Source: Alcanivorax sp.
GTDB lineage: Bacteria > Pseudomonadota > Gammaproteobacteria > Pseudomonadales > Alcanivoracaceae
Direction of reading: 5' to 3'
Length of the DNA stretch: 64,000 bases
Assembly: GCF_019431375.1 (NCBI RefSeq)
Contig: NZ_CP080267.1
Location: 992,001-1,056,000 of the forward strand
Positions within the stretch are counted from its first letter, which is position 1; each line of letters begins with the position of its first letter. The notes beneath the pieces were generated by a model. The model was not told the DNA's origin, did not search any database, and was given only the letters and a program-made list of their open reading frames with translations. A program made the translations under genes and the position numbers. Below are positions 9,445-18,423 of this stretch, piece after piece.

Positions 9445-10071
9445 ATGACTGCAGTGATACCCGGAACATCCCTGGCGATTCACCCGGAACGCTTCCCCGA
9501 CCCGGTGGACGACCTGCCAACTGACGGCATTCAGAAAGCGGTACTGGCGGGGGGCTGTTTCTGGTGCGTGGAAGCGGTCTACCTCAATCTGGATGGCGTA
9601 CTGGGGGTCACCTCCGGGTATGCCGGTGGCCATGCCGCCCGTGCCAATTATGAAGCGGTCTGCACCGGCACCACCGGTCACGCGGAAGTGGTGGAAATCG
9701 AATACGACAGCAAGGTGATCAGCTACGGACAGCTACTGAAGGTGTTCTTTTCCGTGGCCCACGACCCCACCCAGAAAGACCGCCAGGGCAACGACCGCGG
9801 CACCCAGTACCGGTCCGCCATTTTCTATCAGAGCCCGGAGGAAAAAGCGGTAGCCCAAGCCTATATCCATCAGCTGGAGAACGCCGGCGCCTTTACTGGC
9901 CCCATTGTGACCACACTGGAGCCGCTGGAGACCTTCTTCCGGGGTGAGGACTACCACCAGAATTTCGCCAGCCACAACCCCAACCAGGGTTATATCGTGC
10001 ACGTGGCCAGGCCCAAGGTGGAAAAACTCATCCATGCCTTTCCCGACCTGCTCAAAGGGGATACGCAATGA
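9445..10071 (+). CDS. msrA: Peptide-methionine (S)-S-oxide reductase
   Basis: This 208-residue enzyme reduces the S-epimer of methionine sulfoxide in proteins, with thioredoxin as the usual electron donor. The catalytic motif GGCFWCVEA is seen at about residues 36-44, followed by TSGYAGG and [11 protein letters not shown]. The [18 protein letters not shown] block is also characteristic. The ATG at 9445 has GGAGGA four bases upstream; the longer upstream extension is not part of the family. The msrB gene begins inside its stop codon (ATGA overlap), so both epimers are repaired from one transcript. Confidence 0.96.
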   Translation: MTAVIPGTSLAIHPERFPDPVDDLPTDGIQKAVLAGGCFWCVEAVYLNLDGVLGVTSGYAGGHAARANYEAVCTGTTGHAEVVEIEYDSKVISYGQLLKVFFSVAHDPTQKDRQGNDRGTQYRSAIFYQSPEEKAVAQAYIHQLENAGAFTGPIVTTLEPLETFFRGEDYHQNFASHNPNQGYIVHVARPKVEKLIHAFPDLLKGDTQ

Positions 10072-10508
10072 ACACAACACACTCTGCCAGCGGCCATGAT
10101 CTCACGCCGCTCAGCGATGCCGAGAAACAGCAGCGAGCGGAAAATCTCACCGCCGAAGAAAAGCGCATCCTCCTCAATCAAGGCACCGAACCGCCCTTCT
10201 GCGGCGGCCTGCTCGACAACAAGGAAGACGGTGTTTACCACTGCAAACTGTGCGACCTGCCGTTGTTTGCCGCCAACGCCAAATTCGAGTCGGGCACCGG
10301 CTGGCCCAGTTTCTACCAGCCCTTCGACCCGGAGCATATCCGCGAACTGCGCGACACCAGCCACGGCATGGTCCGGGTGGAAATCCGCTGCGCCCGCTGC
10401 GATGGGCACTTGGGGCATGTATTCCCCGATGGCCCGCCCCCAACCGGCCTGCGCTATTGCCTGAATTCAGCGTCGATGGTGTTTAAGGCGCAAAACGAAA
10501 ATCGCTAA
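10068..10508 (+). CDS. msrB: Peptide-methionine (R)-S-oxide reductase
   Basis: This 146-residue enzyme reduces the R-epimer of methionine sulfoxide. It contains two zinc CxxC pairs (CKLC and CARC), the substrate loop [11 protein letters not shown], and the catalytic cysteine in RYCLNSAS. The second, resolving cysteine used by some MsrB enzymes is not obvious. It overlaps msrA by four bases and is translationally coupled to it. In many bacteria the two are fused; here they are separate. Confidence 0.96.
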   Translation: MNTTHSASGHDLTPLSDAEKQQRAENLTAEEKRILLNQGTEPPFCGGLLDNKEDGVYHCKLCDLPLFAANAKFESGTGWPSFYQPFDPEHIRELRDTSHGMVRVEIRCARCDGHLGHVFPDGPPPTGLRYCLNSASMVFKAQNENR

Positions 10509-10825
10509 AACCCGCCCCCTTCCGTTGAGCGGCGCTGGCGGCGCGATAAGCCCAGTTTCGAGTAACGAGTTACGAGGAGCGAAACCACCTGACTTGACCG
10601 TGTTCAGGGGTTTGCCTTTCGAAACTCGCTACTCTGGTTATCCCGCCGCCAACGACGCTCCTACAGCAAGCCATTCGCTACCCCACAGCCCCCCTGACTT
10701 GACCGCAGCGTACAGCGGCAGTTTCTGTCATTGCCTCCCGTGACACCCTGTATACCATCGTAAGTGACCCCCAAGTCACGACACCCTGGCCCGCTGCCAG
10801 AGCAATGGATATCACAGGAGGCACC
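10509..10825. repeat. Non-coding gap with fragments of dispersed repeats
   Basis: This 317-base gap holds no credible gene. It contains inverted arms GAGTAACGAGTTACGAGGAGCGAAA (10560-10584) and TTTCGAAACTCGCTACTC (10617-10634). The sequence CCTGACTTGACCG occurs twice (near 10588 and 10687). A CGCCGCCAACGACGCTCCTACAGCA block (10644-10668) is nearly repeated at 61731-61755. These look like decayed copies of repeats found elsewhere in the window. The promoter of the downstream gene probably lies in the last 100 bases, but I cannot define it. Confidence 0.65.
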
Positions 10826-12337
10826 ATGAACGCCGCGACCCCTGCCCCGCGCCGCGAGGAAACCGCCGAACAGCGCTGGAACCGCTTTTCCGTCCTGAAA
10901 ACCGGTGACGATTATCTGGCCAGCCTGCGCAACCGCGGCACCCGCCTGTTCCTGTTCGGTGAGCTGATCGACGAACCCGCTGACCATCCGATCATCAAGC
11001 CCAGCATCAACGCCCTGCGCGCCAGTTACGATCTGGCCATCGAAGATCCGGACCTGGCCACCGCCTGGTCGCCGCTCATTGATGCACCGGTAAATCGCTT
11101 TCTGCACATTGTGGAATCACCGGCGGACCTGGTGAAAAAGAACAAGATGCAGCGCCGCATGGGGCAGATTACCGGCACCTGTTTTCAGCGCTGCACCGGG
11201 CTGGACACCATCAGCGTGCTGCATTCGATCACCTACGAGATCGACGAAAAGCACGGCACCCAGTATCACCACCGCTTCTTGGATTTCCTCGGCGAAGCGC
11301 AACGCAAAAATATCCTGATCGCCGCCGGCATGACCGACCCCAAGGGCGACCGCAGCAAGCGCCCCGCGCAACAGAGCGATCCGGACATGTTCATGCGCGT
11401 CACCCGGCGCACCGACAAGGGCATCTACGTAAAAGGCGTGAAAGCCCATATGACCGGCGGCTGGAACCAGCACTGGATCTGCGTCATGCCTACCATGAAC
11501 CTCACCGAAGAAGACCGTGACTATGCAGTAGTCGGCATGATCCCCGGCGACGCGGAAGGCATCACCTACATCTACGGCCGCCAGAGCTGCGACACCCGGG
11601 CCATGGAAGGCGGCGACATCGACCAGGGCAACGCCGAATACGGCGGCCAGGAAGTGCTGGTCTACTTCGACGATGTCTTCGTTCCCCACGAACACGTGTT
11701 TATGGACGGTGAATACGAATTCGCCCAGGACATGGTCGCCCGTTTCACCGCCTACCACCGGGCCAGCTATGTGTGTAAAACCGGTCTTGGCGATGTACTG
11801 GTGGGCGCCGCCGCGTCCATTGCCGAATACAACGGACTGGAGAAAGTCAGCCATATTCGCGACAAGCTGGTGGAAATGGTGCACCTGAACGAGACCATCT
11901 ACTCCTCCGGCATTGCCAGCTCCCACGAGGCGAAGCAGATGCCCAGCGGCATCTTCATGAACGACGCCATGCTGTCCAACGTGTGCAAACACAACGTGAC
12001 CCGCTTCCCCTACGAAATCGCCCGGCTGGCGCAGGACCTGGCTGGCGGCATCATGGTCACCATGCCCAGTGAAAAAGACCTGGAAAACCAGGAAGCCGGC
12101 GATATCATCCGCCGTTTCCTGAAAGGGCGGGATGACATTCCCACGGAGGATCGCATGCGTATCCTGCGCCTGATCGAGAACATGACGCTGGGTCGCAACG
12201 CCGTGGGGTATCTGACCGAATCCATGCATGGCGCCGGCAGCCCCCAGGCACAACGCATCCAGATCCTGCGCGGCATGGATGTGGACGCCAAGAAATGGCA
12301 CGCCCGCAAACTGGCCGGCATCAAGCAGGTTTCTTGA
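10826..12337 (+). CDS. 4-hydroxyphenylacetate hydroxylase / 4-hydroxybutyryl-CoA dehydratase family enzyme
   Basis: This 503-residue protein belongs to the flavin-dependent HpaB/AbfD family. Cysteines 119 and 123 (TGTCFQRCTG) and the pair H311/C317 in AYHRASYVCKTG sit close to where 4-hydroxybutyryl-CoA dehydratase carries its [4Fe-4S] ligands (C99, C103, H292, C299 in the Clostridium enzyme, from memory). This makes a dehydratase or vinylacetyl-CoA isomerase more likely than a hydroxylase. The His-Cys spacing is one residue shorter than I remember, so this is not certain. The start at 10826 has AGGAGG four bases upstream. No reductase partner (HpaC) and no other 4-hydroxybutyrate gene lie nearby. 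Confidence 0.8.
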   Translation: MNAATPAPRREETAEQRWNRFSVLKTGDDYLASLRNRGTRLFLFGELIDEPADHPIIKPSINALRASYDLAIEDPDLATAWSPLIDAPVNRFLHIVESPADLVKKNKMQRRMGQITGTCFQRCTGLDTISVLHSITYEIDEKHGTQYHHRFLDFLGEAQRKNILIAAGMTDPKGDRSKRPAQQSDPDMFMRVTRRTDKGIYVKGVKAHMTGGWNQHWICVMPTMNLTEEDRDYAVVGMIPGDAEGITYIYGRQSCDTRAMEGGDIDQGNAEYGGQEVLVYFDDVFVPHEHVFMDGEYEFAQDMVARFTAYHRASYVCKTGLGDVLVGAAASIAEYNGLEKVSHIRDKLVEMVHLNETIYSSGIASSHEAKQMPSGIFMNDAMLSNVCKHNVTRFPYEIARLAQDLAGGIMVTMPSEKDLENQEAGDIIRRFLKGRDDIPTEDRMRILRLIENMTLGRNAVGYLTESMHGAGSPQAQRIQILRGMDVDAKKWHARKLAGIKQVS

Positions 12338-12346
12338 CGCCAATAC

Positions 12347-12375
12347 TTGCCAGCCCGGGGCGTCCTGCTAAACTA
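12347..12375 (+). promoter_or_regulatory. Probable promoter of tRNA-Thr
   Basis: A TTGCCA box (12347-12352) and a TAAACT box (12369-12374) are 16 bases apart, followed by a GC-rich discriminator and a small CCCGAA/TTCGGG hairpin before the tRNA. The position fits a stable-RNA promoter, but this is pattern matching only. Confidence 0.45.
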
Positions 12376-12397
12376 GCGCCGCCCGAACTTCGGGCAT

Positions 12398-12473
<76 letters not shown>

Positions 12474-12481
12474 TCGAATCA

Positions 12482-12516
12482 CAAAAAAAGCCGCCCCTAA
12501 AGGCGGCTTTTTTGTT
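12482..12516. terminator. Bidirectional Rho-independent terminator
   Basis: An AAAAAAAGCCGCC-CCTAAA-GGCGGCTTTTTT hairpin is flanked by A-runs and T-runs on both sides. It lies between the tRNA on the plus strand and the convergent outer-membrane protein gene, and can serve both. Confidence 0.93.
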
Positions 12517-12540
12517 TGGCCCTTGCTGCGCAAAGAACCG

Positions 12541-13611
12541 TTATTTCCCGCCGAAGGCCTTCTGCCATCCCACCGTGAAGGTGTAATCGGTTTCCATCTG
12601 AACGCCATGCAGGGATTGGTGAACCGGAGCCTTGTATTCCAGGGCGAGACGGTGGCCTGTCAGGGTGCCGTTCTTGCCGAGCAGGTTCAGCCCCAGACCG
12701 ATATCCAGTCGTTGCCCACCCTTCGCATCCGGGTCTGCCGCCGGGTTCATCATCGGCGAGATAGTCAGATCTTCCGCAGCCCCGTGAATGTCAGACCACC
12801 AGCTCTTGTAAGCAGCCAGGGACATGGAGACCCAGGGAGCGAGTGGCTTGGCCACCCAGGCCGTCAGAAAACGTCGGGAGCCCAATTTGTAGCCCTGATC
12901 ATTCTCGTCCAGCGCGATCCTGGCGCTAGCCTGCGCCCCCCAGCTCCAGCGTTGATATTGCTTGTTAAGAGTAATGCCCGGGCGCGCCTCATAACTACCG
13001 GAGCCCAACTGCATCGGGTATGGCAGTTGGATGTCCTTGCCCTGCATGGGTACGTAGTCTTCTTCCTCGATAGAGCCGGTGGGCAGACCCAGCACCAAAT
13101 TCAGGTGCAGACGGTAACCACCCTGGTCAAAGAACTTGTAAAGGCCACCGATACTGGCGTCACCAATACCGGAGGTTTCTGTGTCGAACTCGTCTTCCAT
13201 GGTATCCATCATCATGGTCATACGAGTTTTCGTGGTCATCTCATTGGTGGCGTACGGCAACATGGCCATCAGGGTGAGGTTTTCCGTAGGCGCATACATG
13301 GCCCCCAGCATATGCATCTGCATGGTCATTTCGTAGGGCAACGCTTTCATGGTGCCCATGCCCATGTTCATGCCGGGAATGTCTGCAAATGCCTCATTGG
13401 TGCTCAACGATTCACTGCCTGATCTAGCGCCACTCATTCCCATGCCCATATAACGATAGGACAACATCCATTCGCCTTTGCCGTGGGTATGGTCGCCCAT
13501 CACCGAAATCGGCGCGTGGCTGTCAGCACGACCGCCATCGTAATGGGCCTGAACCTGACCCACGCTGGTCATCACGGTGGCCGCGACGAGAAGATGAACT
13601 GTGTTCCGCAT
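12541..13611 (-). CDS. Methionine-rich outer-membrane beta-barrel protein
   Basis: This is a 356-residue protein with a signal peptide ending GQVQA. The mature N-terminus begins HYDGGRADSHAPISVMGDH, and alternating amphipathic beta-strands run to an aromatic C-terminus. It resembles the transporter-like barrels often filed with the MetA phenol-degradation family, but the match is only by general appearance. Residues about 50-145 are unusually rich in methionine and histidine (MGMGMSG, MNMGMGTMK, MTMQMHM, MTMMMDTM), a composition often seen in copper- or silver-handling envelope proteins; a metal role is inference. It is a single gene whose 3' end shares the terminator with tRNA-Thr. Confidence 0.75.
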   Translation of the reverse strand: MRNTVHLLVAATVMTSVGQVQAHYDGGRADSHAPISVMGDHTHGKGEWMLSYRYMGMGMSGARSGSESLSTNEAFADIPGMNMGMGTMKALPYEMTMQMHMLGAMYAPTENLTLMAMLPYATNEMTTKTRMTMMMDTMEDEFDTETSGIGDASIGGLYKFFDQGGYRLHLNLVLGLPTGSIEEEDYVPMQGKDIQLPYPMQLGSGSYEARPGITLNKQYQRWSWGAQASARIALDENDQGYKLGSRRFLTAWVAKPLAPWVSMSLAAYKSWWSDIHGAAEDLTISPMMNPAADPDAKGGQRLDIGLGLNLLGKNGTLTGHRLALEYKAPVHQSLHGVQMETDYTFTVGWQKAFGGK

Positions 13612-13699
13612 GTAGCTTCCCCACTAAATAACGATAGCGGGCAGCCTACGGATACGGCCGGCAATGCCAATGCGGCAAAACGTCGCAGCGATTCCAATA

Positions 13700-14719
13700 T
13701 CAGGCGAATTGCTTTCGGTACTGGCCCGGTGCGCAGCCCTGCCAGCGCTTGAAGGCATGGTAAAAATTGGCGGTATCGGAAAACCCCAGCTCCATGGCCA
13801 ATGCCTGCATGTCACAACCCGGCTCACGCAGGGCCTGGCAGGCATGCTGGTGACGCACCTGGTCGCGAAGCTGGGCGAAGCGGGTGCCCTCCTCCTGCAG
13901 ACGACGCTGGAGTGTGCGGGGCGTCATGGCCAGGGCGTCGGCCACCGCTTCCATGGTCACGCCCTGCCCGCCCAGCATGATTTCCAGTTGCTTGATCACC
14001 TGCCCGGATACACCGGCAGCCCGTGACAACCCGGACAGCACCTGGTCAGCGGATTTGCGCAGACGTTCGTTGTATTTGGGATAGGCCCGGGGAAGCGGTT
14101 GCGCCAACAGGCTGGCCGGGATGGTGATAGCGTTGTGTTGCTGGGCAAAGTGGAGCGGGCACTGGAAAAACTGCTGATAGACCGCCACCTGATCCACCAC
14201 CGGCTGGTCATGCAGAAACCAGGCACCGTTCACCGGCATGGTGCCACCCAGCAGGGAGCGGCCGATGGCCACCATGGTGGCCACCACCACTTCATTATGG
14301 GTGCGGGTGGCGGTAAAGCGCAGGGTCGGGTCCTTGCTGGCCACAGCCAGCATCACCTCATTGCCATGGGCATGCAAAGAAAAACCCAGGTAGGGGACCA
14401 CCAGATCCTTGTAGCGAAACAACATGGCCAGGCCCTGTTCCAGGGTATCAGCCGTGGCCATCAGATTGCCCAGCAAATCCAGATTGCCGTAGTGATTGTC
14501 GGCTCCCACATGCAGACCGAACAAAGGATCATCACTTTCGCTGAACGCGGAATAAAGCAACTCGTCCAGCTGTAACAGGCTGATAAAACGGTCGTTGCGG
14601 CCAACAATATCCGCATCAATACCGGCACGCTCGAACAGGGACTGCACATCCAGACGGCTGCGCAGGGATACTTCAAGGAGGCCGGGAAGAATGGAAGCCG
14701 GAAGCAACGTTGTGGTCAT
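13700..14719 (-). CDS. AraC-family transcriptional regulator (arabinose-binding-like N-terminus)
   Basis: This 339-residue regulator has a ligand-sensing N-terminal domain of the type seen in OruR/ArgR-like AraC proteins (about residues 15-205) and a C-terminal double helix-turn-helix (about 240-335). The second helix-turn-helix carries the AraC signature LAMELGFSDTANFYHAFKRW. GAGGT precedes the ATG at 14719 by seven bases. It is divergent from the SRPBCC-MMPL genes with a 143-base gap, which makes them plausible targets. In related organisms this subgroup often controls lipid or hydrocarbon genes, but no ligand can be read from the sequence. Confidence 0.9.
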   Translation of the reverse strand: MTTTLLPASILPGLLEVSLRSRLDVQSLFERAGIDADIVGRNDRFISLLQLDELLYSAFSESDDPLFGLHVGADNHYGNLDLLGNLMATADTLEQGLAMLFRYKDLVVPYLGFSLHAHGNEVMLAVASKDPTLRFTATRTHNEVVVATMVAIGRSLLGGTMPVNGAWFLHDQPVVDQVAVYQQFFQCPLHFAQQHNAITIPASLLAQPLPRAYPKYNERLRKSADQVLSGLSRAAGVSGQVIKQLEIMLGGQGVTMEAVADALAMTPRTLQRRLQEEGTRFAQLRDQVRHQHACQALREPGCDMQALAMELGFSDTANFYHAFKRWQGCAPGQYRKQFA

Positions 14720-14862
14720 GGTGGTACCTCGCAATCACCCGAAACTAGGCAAAGGTATCGGGCAGGTCAACCGACCAAGATGGATTGGCCCGTTTGACCG
14801 ACTGGAGGTTCCCTCGGACAGTGAGTAACCTACCGTCACCCCAATCAACAACCGGATCGATT

Positions 14863-15294
14863 ATGCTCAAACGCTATCTGGTCGACGAGGTCACCGACAC
14901 CCGGGCCTCGCGCAAGCAGGCTTTCAAACTGTTCACCGACGCAACCAACTGGCAGAACTGGTGTTCGGTAGTGCGCCATGCCCGTCTGCTCAATGGCAAC
15001 TGGCGCCCCGGCGCCCTGCTGTTGTTTGTGGCAGACTTACCCGGCCTGCCGCCGGCGCCGGTAGTGGTAAGGGTGATGGAGTACAAGGAAAACGAGCGCA
15101 TCACCTGGGGTTTGCACCTGCCCTTCGCCCGCATCACCCATCGCTTTACCTTTATCGACGATGGTCAGGGTGGCTGCCGGGTGCATCAGGAAGAATGGAC
15201 CGAGGGGCTGCTCACCCTGCTGGCCTGGCCCGCCGGCAAACTGATTCACCGCTTTGATACCCGCTTTGCGGCAGAATACGCTGCCATGTTCTGA
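14863..15294 (+). CDS. SRPBCC-family protein
   Basis: This 143-residue protein shows the START/SRPBCC pattern: an N-terminal strand, DATNWQNWCSVVRHARLLNG, a VMEYKENERITWGL strand and a long C-terminal helix. Such proteins bind hydrophobic ligands in a central cavity. The ATG at 14863 gives the normal length; the longer upstream extension has no family match. The MMPL exporter begins 25 bases downstream, so the two probably form an operon, consistent with lipid binding followed by export, which is inference. Confidence 0.75.
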   Translation: MLKRYLVDEVTDTRASRKQAFKLFTDATNWQNWCSVVRHARLLNGNWRPGALLLFVADLPGLPPAPVVVRVMEYKENERITWGLHLPFARITHRFTFIDDGQGGCRVHQEEWTEGLLTLLAWPAGKLIHRFDTRFAAEYAAMF

Positions 15295-15319
15295 TTATTC
15301 ACCCTGAACGGATTCCTTC

Positions 15320-17977
15320 ATGACTCATCGACTGTTTAATGCCTACTGCCGGGTTGTGCTGGCACACCCGGTTTTCTGGCTGGCTCTGCTGGCGCTGCTC
15401 TGTGCTGTTGCTGCCTGGCAGGCCCGGGAGTTCAAGATTGATGCATCGGCGGATTCGCTGGTGCTCGAGAACGATGAGGCATTGCAGTACTACCGAAAGA
15501 TTTCCAAGCGTTACGGCGGTAGTGATTTCCTGATCATCACTTATACGCCGTCCCAGGCGCCGCTGTTCCAGCGCGATACGCTGGAACACTTGCAGGCATT
15601 ACAGAGCGATCTGAAGCAGGTAGACCGGGTCAGTTCGGTTTACAGCATGCTGGATGTGCCCTTGCTGTTCAGTCCCCAGGTGGAATTCAGTGACCTGGCC
15701 AACGACTACCGCACCCTCACCGACAAGGATGTGGACCTGTCGCTGGCCAAAAAGGAGTTCACCGAAGAAAACCCGCTCTACGAAGATCTGCTGGTCAGCG
15801 ACGACGGCAACACCACCGCCCTGTTGGTGAGTTTCGAACGGGACGAGAAGTATTACGAACTGCTCTACCGACGTAATGAGCTACGCTCACAGCAGCATGA
15901 GGGTGAGCTTGACGAGGACGGCGAACAGGCATTGGAGGAAGCCTCACGGGCCTTCAGCGACTACAGCAGCCAGATACAGGAACGCACTGCCAGCGAGATT
16001 GATCAGGTTCGCCACATCATGGACAGCTACCGGGACCAGGCAAAACTGTTCCTGGGCGGGGTACCCATGATCGCCACCGATCTGGTGCGCTTTATTCGAG
16101 CGGACCTGAAAATCTTCGGGATTGGTGTCCTGGCTTTTCTGATTGTCACTCTGTTCATGATCTTCCGCCGCCCCCGCTGGGTGGTGGTCCCCCTGGCCTG
16201 CTGTGGCGTCACCGTGCTGACAGTGACCGGCTGGCTGGGCTGGATGGACTGGAAAGTCTCGGTGATCAGCAGCAACTACATCTCGTTACTGCTGATCATC
16301 ACCATGTCGATCACCATCCACCTGACCGTGCGTTTCCGTGAGCTGCACGAAGAAAACCCGGATGCAAGCCAGAAATGGCTGATCCGGGAAACCGCCGCCC
16401 ACATGATGCGGCCCATGATCTACATGATCCTCACCACCATGGTGGGTTTCTCTTCCCTGGTGATCAGCGGGATTCGCCCGGTGATCGACTTCGGCTGGAT
16501 GATGACCTTCGGCCTGGGCGTGGCGCTAGTGGTCTGTTTTCTGGTTTTCCCGGCCCTGCTAGGTCCGTTGAAGGCCGGGCAACCACAACAGGGGCGAGAC
16601 TTCAGCCGCAAGTTCACCCTGGCGTTTGCCGGCTTTACCGAACGACATCGCCCTACCCTGATGGTGCTGGCCATTATCACCGTGGTCGCCTCACTGTGGG
16701 GCGTCAGCCGATTGACGGTGGAAAACCGCTTCATCGACTATTTCCAGAAAGACACGGAAATCTACCAGGGCATGCTGCAGATTGATCGCAAGCTGGGGGG
16801 CACGACTCCGCTGGATATTGTCATCGATGCGCCGAGTACTGAAGCCCGGACTGCGACAGCGTCGTCGCAACCGGCTACCGGCTGGGACGGTGAATCCATG
16901 GACGATAGCACCGCAACAGATCCATTCGCGTCGGGTGGCGATAGCGATCCGTTCGCCTCAGCAGAGCCGGATCCGTTTGCGGACAGTGATCCCTTCTCCG
17001 ATGGCTCTAGCGGCGAAGATCCCTTTGCCAGTGCCCCCTCTGACGATCCGTTTGCTGAACCCCAGCAGGCAAAACCCAACCCGCTGAAAGGCGCCTACTG
17101 GTTTACCCCGGCGCGTCTCGCCCAGCTGGTGGAGATCCAGAACTATCTGCAATCCCTGCCGGAAACCGGCAAGGTGCTATCCATCGCCACTACCTACAAG
17201 GTAGCGGAAAAACTCAACGAGGGGCCGCTCAGCTATGTACAACTGATGCTGCTGGCCAGCTTCATTCCCGAGGACCTGCGCGACCAGCTGGTGCGTCCCT
17301 ATCTGTCCGACGACGGTAACCAGGTGCGTTTCAGCGTGCGGGTGATCGACTCGGACGAGAACCTGAACCGTAACGAGCTGCTCGCCAAGATCCGCACCGA
17401 TATGGAAACCAACTTCGGCCTGCAACCGGAACAGGTACATCTGACCGGCGCCATGGTGCTTTACAACAACATGCTGCAGAGCTTGTTCGATTCCCAGATC
17501 AAGACCCTGGGCTATGTGTTCGCCGCCATTCTGGTGATGCTGCTGATTCTCTTCCGCAGCCTCCCCGTGGCGTTGATCAGCATGGTACCGAGCCTGATCT
17601 CTGCATCCCTGGTGCTGGGACTGATGGGCTGGATCGGCCTGCCCCTGGATCTGATGACGATCACTATCACCGCCATCACCATCGGCATCGCCGTGGATGA
17701 CACCATTCACTACATCCACCGCTTCCACGAGGAATTGCCGAAAGACAACGACTACGTGGCTACCATGAAGCGCTGCCACGGCTCCATCGGCAAGGCCATG
17801 TACTACACCTCGCTGACCATCATTGCCGGCTTCTCGATTCTGGCGTTTTCCAACTTTAACCCCACGGTCTACTTCGGCCTGCTCACCGGCCTGGCCATGC
17901 TGGTGGCCCTGCTCAGCAACCTGACCCTGCTGCCAGCGCTGCTGATTACCGTGAAACCGAAACTGCGGGCGGGCTGA
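15320..17977 (+). CDS. MMPL/RND-superfamily exporter with DPF-repeat loop
   Basis: This 885-residue membrane protein has the RND layout: one N-terminal helix, a periplasmic loop (about 35-245), a sterol-sensing-like bundle of helices (about 250-420), a second periplasmic loop (about 445-720), and a final bundle (about 725-880). The last bundle carries the charged GIAVDDTIHYIHRFHEE motif typical of proton-coupled MMPL transporters. The second loop contains an acidic, low-complexity insert at residues 534-580 with six DPF triplets (DPFAS, DPFAS, DPFAD, DPFSD, DPFAS, DPFAE). The substrate is unknown; lipids or hopanoid-like molecules are exported by relatives. No adaptor or outer-membrane channel gene is adjacent. 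Confidence 0.88.
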   Translation: MTHRLFNAYCRVVLAHPVFWLALLALLCAVAAWQAREFKIDASADSLVLENDEALQYYRKISKRYGGSDFLIITYTPSQAPLFQRDTLEHLQALQSDLKQVDRVSSVYSMLDVPLLFSPQVEFSDLANDYRTLTDKDVDLSLAKKEFTEENPLYEDLLVSDDGNTTALLVSFERDEKYYELLYRRNELRSQQHEGELDEDGEQALEEASRAFSDYSSQIQERTASEIDQVRHIMDSYRDQAKLFLGGVPMIATDLVRFIRADLKIFGIGVLAFLIVTLFMIFRRPRWVVVPLACCGVTVLTVTGWLGWMDWKVSVISSNYISLLLIITMSITIHLTVRFRELHEENPDASQKWLIRETAAHMMRPMIYMILTTMVGFSSLVISGIRPVIDFGWMMTFGLGVALVVCFLVFPALLGPLKAGQPQQGRDFSRKFTLAFAGFTERHRPTLMVLAIITVVASLWGVSRLTVENRFIDYFQKDTEIYQGMLQIDRKLGGTTPLDIVIDAPSTEARTATASSQPATGWDGESMDDSTATDPFASGGDSDPFASAEPDPFADSDPFSDGSSGEDPFASAPSDDPFAEPQQAKPNPLKGAYWFTPARLAQLVEIQNYLQSLPETGKVLSIATTYKVAEKLNEGPLSYVQLMLLASFIPEDLRDQLVRPYLSDDGNQVRFSVRVIDSDENLNRNELLAKIRTDMETNFGLQPEQVHLTGAMVLYNNMLQSLFDSQIKTLGYVFAAILVMLLILFRSLPVALISMVPSLISASLVLGLMGWIGLPLDLMTITITAITIGIAVDDTIHYIHRFHEELPKDNDYVATMKRCHGSIGKAMYYTSLTIIAGFSILAFSNFNPTVYFGLLTGLAMLVALLSNLTLLPALLITVKPKLRAG

Positions 17978-18423
17978 ACCAGGCTGTAGGAACGGCGCTC
18001 GAGCCGCGAACCGTACTTGGGAATGCCTTCGCAAGTACGTTCGCGGCTCGAGCGCCGCTCCTACGGTGGAGTTTCGAGAGGTTTGGTGGGCTTTGATTGA
18101 CTACTGATCAAATGAACAGTACATTGATTGTCCGGGTAGCCCCAGGCCTTCGTACTGTGACCCCAGGAAGACCTGATTGATCTCCGTAGCCCCAAGGATG
18201 GGGCTCGGGCTCCCGGACTTATTCGTTTTAGAGACAAAACCCGGATTTTGCGTAGGGTGGATTAGGCCGAAGGCCGTAATCCACCAGCAAGCCGTGAATC
18301 GGTGGATTACGCCTGCGGCTAATCCACCCTACGCACGACGATCGCGAGTTCGGAGATTAATGGCTTCGGAATTAATGCTTGGGAGGGATGGGCCGATCCA
18401 TTGGCACCATGGACCAGCTTGGC
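17978..18423. repeat. Non-coding gap with two large inverted repeats
   Basis: This 446-base convergent gap holds two palindromic elements. At 17986-18064, arms of about 33 bases (GTAGGAACGGCGCTCGAGCC onward and its complement ending GCGCCGCTCCTAC) pair almost perfectly around a loop of about 12 bases. At 18250-18334, two units containing GGTGGATTA and TAATCCACC, each able to fold on itself, face each other (GCGTAGGGTGG and CCACCCTACGC at the outer ends). The second type recurs at 33708-33816. An open frame through these repeats is an artefact. The elements may end the convergent transcripts of the MMPL and lipoprotein genes. Confidence 0.85.

Noticed and set aside
11117..12343. Long minus-strand open frame opposite the dehydratase-like gene
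   Set aside because: Composition (His, Gly, Val, Ala rich) is that of antisense high-GC coding DNA, and the plus-strand frame is a clear enzyme.
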